Source: Flavobacterium coralii
Lineage (GTDB): Bacteria; Bacteroidota; Bacteroidia; Flavobacteriales; Flavobacteriaceae
DNA: 64,000 bases
Direction of reading: 5' to 3'
Assembly: GCF_019891545.1 (NCBI RefSeq)
Contig: NZ_JAHDIU010000008.1
Coordinates: 85,365-149,364 of the forward strand
The position numbers were made by a program, and so were the translations under genes. Positions 58,010 through 64,000 of the stretch are shown here, in pieces. The notes under the pieces are model-generated. The model was not told where the DNA came from. It was given only the letters and a program-made list of their open reading frames with translations, and made no database searches. Each line of letters opens with the position of its first letter. Position 1 is the stretch's first letter.

Positions 58010-60841
58010 CTATTGCTTAAGCAGCTTAACAGATGTAAGGCTACCCCCTTCTGAATATACATTCACAATGTAGGTGCCCGCCTGTAAATCGGCAACATCA
58101 AGCAATAATTCTTCAGTACCTCCATTAACAGTTTTAATTGTCTGTCCAAGAAGGTTAATTATCTCTGCTTTAGCTATAACCGCATTACCGGATATCGTAA
58201 CGATATCAGCAGCAGGGTTAGGATATAGCTTAAAGATATTAGCACTATTATTAGCAAGCCCCATAGCTGCGCTTGCAGATACAGCAAGATAATCGCTCTC
58301 GCAGCCTCCTACTGTCTGGCTCACATAATAAACACCTCCGTCAACTAGCGCTTCAGTAGGGTCAACAGCAACAAGTTCCGACTCATCATTCATCATATAC
58401 CAATTAGCTACTGCGCCATCATCTAATGTTACTTCAAGTGATTCGATAGTTTCACCTTCGTTAAACTCCTGTGTAGCTTCACCCTCAGGAGCTTCAGGAG
58501 AAGGAGTAACAGTTACTACAATTTCCTGCCTTGTACTTTCACAGCCTTCAGAAGCCTGCGATACAAAATAGCTTCCGCCCTGCACTTCATCATCATCGTC
58601 AAGCGCTTCAGTCGAATCAGCAGTTGCATACCAGTATAAATCAGCACCCTCAATAGGTGTAACCATTAAATCAGATAACTCTGTACCCTCACAAACTGTT
58701 TGTTCAGCCACCACAACAGGCTCAGGCAGATTAAGAACCACTAAAGACACTTCTGTCCTTACGCTTTCACATCCGTTTACGGTTTGCGACACATAGTAAC
58801 TCCCTGTCTCTACCTCTGCCTCACCGCTTAACGGGTCCGAAGTATCAGCTCCGGCATACCATGTAACCACGGCATTTTCTTCTGCTTCAACACTAAGCTC
58901 GGAAAGAGTTGTCCCGGCGCATGTAATCTGGCCCTCTGCAACAGGAGCCGATACAGTATTTACTGTTACGACAACTTCTGTCCTGGCGCTCTCGCAACCG
59001 TTTATAGACTGGGCTGCATAATAAGAGCCTGTAACAGCCACTGTATTCTCTTCAAGAGGCTCTGTAGCTTCCGCAGACGAATACCAAACAAGGGTTCCGC
59101 CTGTAGTGGTTTCAGCAGTTATGTCTGCCACTACCGCGCCTGAGCATAGGCTTTGCGGTTCTGCAGCGGGAGCTTCCGGAGTACCAACAGTTACAACCAC
59201 AGCCTGCCTTTCGCTTTCGCATGTGTACCTGTATTGTGATACATAATAAGTGCCTGACGCTATTGCTGCCGACTCATCAAGAGGTTCCGTTGCCAATTCG
59301 CTGTCATACCATCTTAAAACAGCATTATCATAATCTGTTTCCGCAACAAGGTCGGCAACAGTGCTGCCGGGGCAATGTGCCTGATCGGCTGCCTGTGGCG
59401 TAAGCGGTGTAACACATTCATAAGTTACGGTTACTACCCATGTATTGTTATCTACTTTGTTATATGTAGTGTTACATGTACCTGCACCCTGCCATGTTCT
59501 CCACGCACGCATTTCGAAATTTACCTCGCCCGTTGCACCATCGGCAATGTTCAGGCCGCTACGATTATAGCTAAAAGTACCTACGTTACCCGAACCCTGT
59601 GCAAGTGTAGTTTCACCAATGTTCGTATTTATACAGTGTAATTTAGAACGTTGCTCACTCATATAACCATTAGTGGCAGATGTCATATTATAAGATGTTG
59701 CCACAGATGTAGCCTGATATCCGTCAGGAACAGTAACGGTTAGCACACCGGGGCAGCTTGTGGCAGAGTTAGCATTAGGTGATGCAATATAAAGTGTTTG
59801 TATGTCACCATCAGTATAAGTTGCACTCACCTGCCCGGTAGTAAAGCTTACCATAACCCATGGCCCCTGATCTGATTCCGAGCAGTTACTCCTTACCCAA
59901 AAATAATATGTTTGCCCTGTTAGCAGGCCATCTAAATCAACTGTTGTTTCGCCGGGTGCAACACTGCCGGTTGGCTCAGTAGAAGTTGTTGGCGCAGCCG
60001 ATGTAGTTGCATAGAAATAGTCATAACCTACTCCGGGGGTAATAATGGCCGGATTCCAGCTAACTGTTGCACCTGCAACATCAGATACAGCCGTAAGCCC
60101 TTCCGGAGCCGGGCATATTCCCAGCAATTCTGCCGTAATGGCAAAAACATTAACCGCACCCTCTGTTACAGAAGTTTTATTAATATCGATGCTTGATATA
60201 AGTTTAGGTTGGTTAGCGGCATCTATATTCAGCATTAACTGATACATCCTCGGGTTGCCCGATGGGTTCTCTAAAACACTGTTAGCCCTGTTTACCCGCC
60301 CAAAACCTGATGCGGCCACAGGCAGCGCGGTACTGTTATACCAATCCGGCACAGTAGAGCCGGTTATGGTTTGCGATGTAGCATCTGTAAAGTGTACAAC
60401 AACGCTTATGGTTGCCGTACCGCTGCCTGAAGTTGTTAAAAGATACAGCTTTTTAGCTGATACCTGATTTGTAAAGGTAAGTGTTCCCGTTATGGGAGAA
60501 CCTGACTCTGACCCGCCAATCCGCAAACTGTTATTTGCTGAATAGCTGCCAAGCTGATACGTAAGCCCGGGTGTTGGTACGGAAGATATCAGGCCCGTAG
60601 CCGGCAGCGCATAGGCGGGCGGCGTGTTAGATGCCGTAGCCTGGAAATCGTTGCTCATAAAGGCAAAATTGGCGTTATCTACACCAATTGTGGTAGAAGC
60701 ATTTGCAGCTCCGAGGCCGTTTGCTATTACATCATGATTGTAGCCTGAGGCAACAGTAAGGTGCTCCCATTCCTGCGCTGATAATGTTGTGAAAGCTGAG
60801 GCAGTTAATAACAGCCCCGAGAAGAGTAGTTTTAATTTCAT
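58010..60841 (-). CDS. 943-residue T9SS surface protein with Fn3 and Ig-like repeats
   Basis: Signal peptide (ending TTLSAQ) is followed by a beta-sandwich head (about 23-240), a fibronectin type III domain (about 245-335, PEGLTAVSDVAGATVSWNPA...YYFWVRSNCSESDQGPW), a further beta domain (about 345-480), then five Ig-like repeats of about 75 residues. Each repeat has a Cys pair (QSLCSGAVVADI...GCESARTEVVVTV). A T9SS type A domain ends it (FKLYPNPAADIVTIS...SVKLLKQ). Repeats become more acidic towards the C-terminus. The last repeat and sorting domain closely match those of the protein at 45337-47019. It is probably a surface adhesin; no enzyme motif is seen. Confidence 0.88.
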   Translation of the reverse strand: MKLKLLFSGLLLTASAFTTLSAQEWEHLTVASGYNHDVIANGLGAANASTTIGVDNANFAFMSNDFQATASNTPPAYALPATGLISSVPTPGLTYQLGSYSANNSLRIGGSESGSPITGTLTFTNQVSAKKLYLLTTSGSGTATISVVVHFTDATSQTITGSTVPDWYNSTALPVAASGFGRVNRANSVLENPSGNPRMYQLMLNIDAANQPKLISSIDINKTSVTEGAVNVFAITAELLGICPAPEGLTAVSDVAGATVSWNPAIITPGVGYDYFYATTSAAPTTSTEPTGSVAPGETTVDLDGLLTGQTYYFWVRSNCSESDQGPWVMVSFTTGQVSATYTDGDIQTLYIASPNANSATSCPGVLTVTVPDGYQATSVATSYNMTSATNGYMSEQRSKLHCINTNIGETTLAQGSGNVGTFSYNRSGLNIADGATGEVNFEMRAWRTWQGAGTCNTTYNKVDNNTWVVTVTYECVTPLTPQAADQAHCPGSTVADLVAETDYDNAVLRWYDSELATEPLDESAAIASGTYYVSQYRYTCESERQAVVVTVGTPEAPAAEPQSLCSGAVVADITAETTTGGTLVWYSSAEATEPLEENTVAVTGSYYAAQSINGCESARTEVVVTVNTVSAPVAEGQITCAGTTLSELSVEAEENAVVTWYAGADTSDPLSGEAEVETGSYYVSQTVNGCESVRTEVSLVVLNLPEPVVVAEQTVCEGTELSDLMVTPIEGADLYWYATADSTEALDDDDEVQGGSYFVSQASEGCESTRQEIVVTVTPSPEAPEGEATQEFNEGETIESLEVTLDDGAVANWYMMNDESELVAVDPTEALVDGGVYYVSQTVGGCESDYLAVSASAAMGLANNSANIFKLYPNPAADIVTISGNAVIAKAEIINLLGQTIKTVNGGTEELLLDVADLQAGTYIVNVYSEGGSLTSVKLLKQ

Positions 60842-60915
60842 AAGCGTGGGAAATTTCGATTAGAATTTTAGTTAGCTATTTTTGTTTTTTATGTGCATTT
60901 TTTAAGACACATTAA

Positions 60916-60923
60916 CAAATGTA
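60916..60923 (-). promoter_or_regulatory. -7 box of the 943-residue T9SS protein gene
   Basis: TACATTTG on the minus strand, 74 bases before the start. Confidence 0.35.
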
Positions 60924-61015
60924 CTAAGTTTTAATCAGCATAACCCGCTATAAACTAATGAATATATATTTATAACAAACTCTTTTTAAAAAGTTACATA
61001 TCAAAAATATTAAAT

Positions 61016-61654
61016 TCAGAATAGTACTTCCGGCCTCGATTTTAACCAACCGGTAATACTCAGGCGCTCCTGTTTAACAGGTTTAACCTCATGTTCCAGC
61101 AACTGGCTTTCAAAAACCACCATCCTGCCCTGTACAGGATAAATATTAAGTTCTTCTTCCCTGCCGTCAACAGTTTTGTAAATTGTAAGCTCACCGCCAA
61201 ACTCAGGCTGCCAGTCTTCATGGTTAAGATAACAGACTACTGATATCTTTCTGCGGTTATCATTCTGGAAACTGTCAAGGTGGCGTTTATAAAATGTTCC
61301 CGGTGGGTAAACCGCATAGTGAAATTCCTCGTCGGCTATACCCATAAAGCAGGTACGGTTAAGATAGTCTTTAAAATCGGTAATTTTAGTAAAAAAAGCC
61401 TGCTCTGCAGCATTGCAGTCCTGTTCATCAAGCCAGTAAATAAAATCGCCCCTTATGGCTTCAATAATAATCTCATTGGCCATATTGCCAATTGCCGATT
61501 TCTTAAAACAGTCTTCGTCATATTTAGCGAGCAGGCTCTCCCTTAGGGCAAGCACTTCATCACGTGTAAAAAAATTTTCAATAATACTGTATTGTTGTTC
61601 CATAAGGTCAGTAATAACCTTTTCATACAGTGGGTTAAGTGCTAAAGCCTCCAT
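61016..61654 (-). CDS. 2-oxoglutarate/Fe(II)-dependent oxygenase (prolyl 4-hydroxylase type)
   Basis: A 212-residue oxygenase. The iron triad is HxD in FYKRHLDSFQND and the distal His in LLEHEVKPV, about 70 residues on; the 2-oxoglutarate-binding Arg follows in RLSITGWLK. The family hydroxylates proteins (for example elongation factor Tu in some bacteria) or small molecules, using oxygen. The target here is unknown. Its -7 box (TATATTTG, 61677-61684) lies 22 bases before the start, back to back with the queD promoter. Confidence 0.9.
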   Translation of the reverse strand: MEALALNPLYEKVITDLMEQQYSIIENFFTRDEVLALRESLLAKYDEDCFKKSAIGNMANEIIIEAIRGDFIYWLDEQDCNAAEQAFFTKITDFKDYLNRTCFMGIADEEFHYAVYPPGTFYKRHLDSFQNDNRRKISVVCYLNHEDWQPEFGGELTIYKTVDGREEELNIYPVQGRMVVFESQLLEHEVKPVKQERLSITGWLKSRPEVLF

Positions 61655-61676
61655 AAGGTATAGTTAAAAAAGTGCG

Positions 61677-61684
61677 CAAATATA
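61677..61684 (-). promoter_or_regulatory. -7 box of the 2OG-Fe(II) oxygenase gene
   Basis: TATATTTG on the minus strand, 22 bases before the start, in the 108-base divergent gap with queD. Confidence 0.45.
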
Positions 61685-61734
61685 ATCTGAAAACCAATAA
61701 CTTGTAATAAATTATTTTGATGGTTTTTATTTAG

Positions 61735-61742
61735 TAAATTTG
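61735..61742 (+). promoter_or_regulatory. -7 box of queD
   Basis: TAAATTTG fits TAnnTTTG and ends 20 bases before the queD start. I found no preQ1 riboswitch in the gap. Confidence 0.5.
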
Positions 61743-61762
61743 CCCTCTCAATACATCAAGAA

Positions 61763-62215
61763 ATGAGCAGGATAAGGATTACAAAATCATTTACTTTTGA
61801 AACCGGGCATGCATTATACGGCTATGACGGAAAATGCAAGAATGTACACGGGCACAGCTATAAACTATTTGTTACTGTTATCGGGACACCCATAACCGAC
61901 AGCACTAATGTTAAGTATGGGATGGTAATCGATTTTGGCGACCTTAAAAAAATTGTAAAAGAAGAAATTGTTGATGTTTTTGACCACGCAACTGTGTTTA
62001 ATCAAAATACCCCTCATGTAGAATTAGCTAAAGAGCTTAGTACACGCGGGCATCATGTACTATTGGTAGATTATCAGCCCACCAGTGAAAATATGGTTAT
62101 TGATTTTGCTGAAAAAATAAAGAAAAGGCTGCCTGAAACTATACAACTGCATTCATTAAAACTACAGGAAACAGAAACATCTTTTGCCGAGTGGTACCAA
62201 AGCGATAACAAATAA
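61763..62215 (+). CDS. queD: 6-carboxytetrahydropterin synthase (QueD)
   Basis: A 150-residue zinc enzyme of the 6-pyruvoyl-tetrahydropterin synthase fold. The zinc histidines are His16, His29 and His31 and the catalytic cysteine is Cys25 (CKNVHGHSY). The DFGDLKKIVKEE and HxTxxNxN-type turn (FDHATVFNQNTPH) are typical. It acts in queuosine biosynthesis, making 6-carboxy-tetrahydropterin for preQ0. The rest of the que pathway is not in the window. A MITE-like palindromic element begins at its stop codon. Confidence 0.92.
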   Translation: MSRIRITKSFTFETGHALYGYDGKCKNVHGHSYKLFVTVIGTPITDSTNVKYGMVIDFGDLKKIVKEEIVDVFDHATVFNQNTPHVELAKELSTRGHHVLLVDYQPTSENMVIDFAEKIKKRLPETIQLHSLKLQETETSFAEWYQSDNK

Positions 62216-62357
62216 AAAGGAGCTGTTTCAAAAGTGTCATTCAGAACGAAGCGATAGCGAAGTGAAGAATCTTAAATGATTGATTTCAATTAAGCTTCCT
62301 TCTATCGTCGGAATGAAAAAATGCTGGTAAAAGCACTTTTGAGACAGCCCCTTTTTT
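62214..62357. repeat. MITE-like palindromic element between queD and manganese catalase
   Basis: A 144-base element with terminal inverted repeats: the left arm AAAAAGGAGCTGTTTCAAAA (62214-62233, extended by GTG) is mirrored at 62334-62357 with about 21 of 23 positions matching. Inside, CATTCAGAACGAAG and the reverse of CATTCCGACGATAG-type words form a second, weaker inner inverted repeat. It contains no gene and looks like a non-autonomous mobile or REP-type element. The whole folds as one long hairpin and could also end both convergent genes. Confidence 0.7.
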
Positions 62358-62360
62358 ATT

Positions 62361-63248
62361 TTAAAGATTCCTGAAAACAGATTTTATAAAGTTATCATCA
62401 TCTCCTTTCATTTGCTCCTGCTGTGCAAACCCTTCAGGGCGTGGCGGCGCAAGATCCGGCATACCCCCTCTTGGTGTTGCCTTTTCTGTAGTAAATTCAC
62501 CCTTGCCGTCTATAGATTCACCGCTGCTCCATCTGCCTTCCGCCGAAGGAGCATTGCCATCTTTGTCAGGCGAAATTTTAGTAGAAACAAACTTGTAATT
62601 AAACTCGTGGTTTTCCTGCTCCTGCGGAAAGCTGTTCGGTATAGGGTGCACCCCTTTAAGCCCGCCCAGTTCTTCCAGTACAGCCAGCCATTGGTTCTGG
62701 TGCATGGTATCGCGTGCTATTAAAAAAGCAAGCATATCTTTCATACCCTTGTCGTTGGTAGCTTTCCATAAACGCGTTGCCAGTACCCTTCCTGTAGATT
62801 CTGCCATTACATTAGCATACATATCGGCAGCCAGATTGCCACTGCCCACCACCCACGAGCCGTTAAAAGGCACGCCATTGCTGTCAACAGCAAGTGCTGC
62901 CATTCCCGCCGAAAGATAATGCCTTGGGTTAGCACCTCCCATTATAGCTTCTATAATAGGGCTGTCGGCAGCCATTTCATCTTTAGTTTCATTAGGCGCG
63001 CCTTCAAGGTTTAAAGCAACTGCGGTAGCCAGCATCTCTATGTGGGCTATTTCTTCAGTACCGGTTTCCATAAGCATGTCCCTGTACTTTTGTGGACCCC
63101 TTGCGCCCCATGCCTGAAAAAGATATTGCAGGCATACCCTGATTTCTCCCTCTATGCCGCCGATAGCCTGTTGCAGCAGTTTGGCAAACATCGGGTCGGG
63201 CTTTTCTACTTTTACTTCATACTGAAGTTTTGAATCGTGGTAAAACAT
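62361..63248 (-). CDS. Manganese catalase family protein
   Basis: A 295-residue ferritin-fold enzyme. The dimanganese ligands are visible: Glu35 (GIEGEIRVC), Glu66 and His69 (TEEIAHIEM), a third glutamate in ANVMAESTGRV, and the last His in IARDTMHQNQW. The residue usually Glu before it appears to be Asp here. It breaks down hydrogen peroxide without haem. The C-terminal 90 residues are Pro/Gly/charged and flexible (DLAPPRPEGFAQQEQ). No signal peptide is visible, so it is cytoplasmic. The stop codon lies directly behind the MITE-like element. Confidence 0.88.
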   Translation of the reverse strand: MFYHDSKLQYEVKVEKPDPMFAKLLQQAIGGIEGEIRVCLQYLFQAWGARGPQKYRDMLMETGTEEIAHIEMLATAVALNLEGAPNETKDEMAADSPIIEAIMGGANPRHYLSAGMAALAVDSNGVPFNGSWVVGSGNLAADMYANVMAESTGRVLATRLWKATNDKGMKDMLAFLIARDTMHQNQWLAVLEELGGLKGVHPIPNSFPQEQENHEFNYKFVSTKISPDKDGNAPSAEGRWSSGESIDGKGEFTTEKATPRGGMPDLAPPRPEGFAQQEQMKGDDDNFIKSVFRNL

Positions 63249-63436
63249 AATAATCAGATTTTATAGTTATAAATAGATTTCAGTTAGCTGAATCCGGAAT
63301 TTGAAAATCTTGTTATTATGGTTCTTTTGTTTTGATAAAATTAGCGTGTGTAGAGGGTAAATTGCGTTAAGCACAGCCTAAACTTATACTAAAATAAAAG
63401 CTAATATCCTTTTCAATTTTAATAGGAATAAGATGC

Positions 63437-63467
63437 AAAAAGCCCGCCTGTAGAAACAGGCGGGCTT
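63437..63467 (-). terminator. Terminator of the OmpA-family gene
   Basis: A perfect 12-base stem (AAGCCCGCCTGT at 63440-63451 with 63456-63467) and loop AGAA. On the minus strand it is followed by TTTTTGC. It lies 32 bases beyond the stop codon at 63500. Apart from this hairpin, the 251-base gap from 63249 to 63499 holds nothing I can support. Confidence 0.85.
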
Positions 63468-63499
63468 GAATTGTTATATAAAAGATTGGGTAGGTTTGT

Positions 63500-64000
63500 T
63501 TATTGTTTTACGATCATGAACTCACTCCTTCTGTTCTGCGCATGCTGCTCTTCAGTACAGTTCGGGGCACATTCCACCTTCGGCTGGCTCTCTCCGAAGC
63601 CTTCACCCGATATCCTGGCCTTGTCAATCCCTTTCGAGATCACATACTGCACCGTTGCCTTCGCCCTCCTGCTGGAAAGCGCCTGGTTGTAACGGTCGCT
63701 GCCGCGGTTATCGGTATGGGCCTTCACCATGATGGTCAGCTCAGGGTTCTTCTTCATCGCCTCCACAAGGTTATCCAGCTCAAAAGCCGCCTCTTTGGTG
63801 ATGTTGCTCTTATCGAACTCAAAGTAGATGTCCTTCGCCTCAAACACAGGGTACTTTATCCTCACCTCCACAGGGTTCAGGTCAGCCGATACATTTACCT
63901 GGCCGCCTTTGGTCTTGGCAATCGGGAAGCTGTTGTTCTCATAGCCGTCAGCCGCTGCCTGTATGGTATAGGCCCTGTCACAGTCAATGTTGTAGGTTAC
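63500..64000 (-). CDS. OmpA-family protein, 3' part (gene cut by the window end)
   Basis: The leftward gene runs off the window, so only 167 C-terminal codons ending at 63500 are seen. Residues upstream of the visible ATG (63871) continue the frame: VTYNIDCDRAYTIQAAADGYENNSFP looks like a carboxypeptidase regulatory-like beta domain. After it comes a full OmpA peptidoglycan-binding domain (IYFEFDKSNITKEAAFELDNL...AHTDNRGSDRYNQALSSRRAKATV) with the Asp and Arg that grip diaminopimelate. The order regulatory domain then OmpA recalls PorE-type T9SS proteins, but the N-terminal part needed to decide is missing. Codons are more GC-rich than in the neighbours. Confidence 0.88.
   Translation of the reverse strand, partial: VTYNIDCDRAYTIQAAADGYENNSFPIAKTKGGQVNVSADLNPVEVRIKYPVFEAKDIYFEFDKSNITKEAAFELDNLVEAMKKNPELTIMVKAHTDNRGSDRYNQALSSRRAKATVQYVISKGIDKARISGEGFGESQPKVECAPNCTEEQHAQNRRSEFMIVKQ

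Noticed and set aside
58010-60841. Tandem repeats that might look like a CRISPR or satellite array
   Set aside because: The repeats are at protein level (Ig-like domains of about 75 residues) and differ at the DNA level; there are no short identical repeats with unique spacers.
61685-61762. preQ1 riboswitch before queD
   Set aside because: No pseudoknot-forming hairpin with the A-rich tail could be recognised in the 78 bases; only a -7 box is supported.

Overview
The window is 64 kb of chromosome from a member of the Bacteroidota, almost certainly a Flavobacterium-like Flavobacteriaceae. The evidence is the gliding-motility pair gldE/gldD downstream of mutY and ssb, four secreted proteins with type IX secretion (T9SS) C-terminal sorting domains, families centred on this phylum (DUF3078, DUF4256, DUF5777, DUF3109, OmpA proteins with a regulatory-like domain), no purine-rich Shine-Dalgarno sequences before most starts, and many upstream TAnnTTTG boxes, the -7 element of the Bacteroidota housekeeping sigma factor. 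There is no rRNA, prophage, complete insertion sequence or CRISPR array. Both window edges cut a gene.

Layout. 0-8.5 kb: a DMT permease, a metal-binding lipoprotein, the leftward operon mutY-ssb-gldE-gldD-ycxB-like, and the rightward genes HU, a 30-codon basic ribosomal-type protein, RNase G and a small lipoprotein. 8.5-16 kb: ileS (with an in-frame palindromic insertion), a DksA-like protein, lspA, and the leftward alpha-2-macroglobulin/PBP1C pair that continues to 21.6 kb. 21.7-28.7 kb: tadA, a T9SS delta-60 repeat protein, dxs, a DUF3078 protein, dgt and an RDD protein. 28.7-32.2 kb: class Ia ribonucleotide reductase (nrdB-nrdA). 32.4-41.3 kb: DUF3109, MarC, a FAD oxidoreductase, glycosyltransferases, an S41 protease with a dCMP deaminase, HupE/UreJ, TerB-like and DUF4256 proteins. 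41.3-44.7 kb: one very large outer-membrane protein. 45.3-49.7 kb: a tight six-gene leftward operon of envelope proteins. 49.9-57 kb: unknown AT-rich genes, aspartate kinase, fructose-1,6-bisphosphatase, a T9SS nuclease/phosphatase-fold protein, a decayed AT-rich patch and tRNA-Ala(GGC). 57-64 kb: a crotonase-fold enzyme, a 943-residue T9SS Ig-repeat protein, a 2OG-Fe(II) oxygenase, queD, a MITE-like palindromic element, a manganese catalase and the 3' part of an OmpA-family gene.

Functional themes. Most genes are housekeeping: DNA precursors (nrdAB, dgt, dCMP deaminase), repair (mutY, ssb), translation (ileS, tadA, tRNA-Ala) and isoprenoid and sugar metabolism (dxs, fbp). The rest build the cell surface: gliding lipoproteins, lspA for lipoprotein maturation, PBP1C with its alpha-2-macroglobulin partner, barrels and T9SS cargo.

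The least explained unit is the six-gene operon at 45.3-49.7 kb. It joins an OB-fold protein, a DUF5777 beta-barrel, a mono-haem c-type lipoprotein, a YceI lipocalin-like protein, a secreted ankyrin protein and a T9SS protein with a DOMON-like head. I read it as a candidate envelope redox or ligand-transfer module; that role is inference. Other points of interest are the palindromic element translated inside ileS, the MITE-like element after queD, hairpins formed over stop codons, and a frameshifted small membrane-protein gene near 56.8 kb. All assignments are by eye from sequence; no database search was run.
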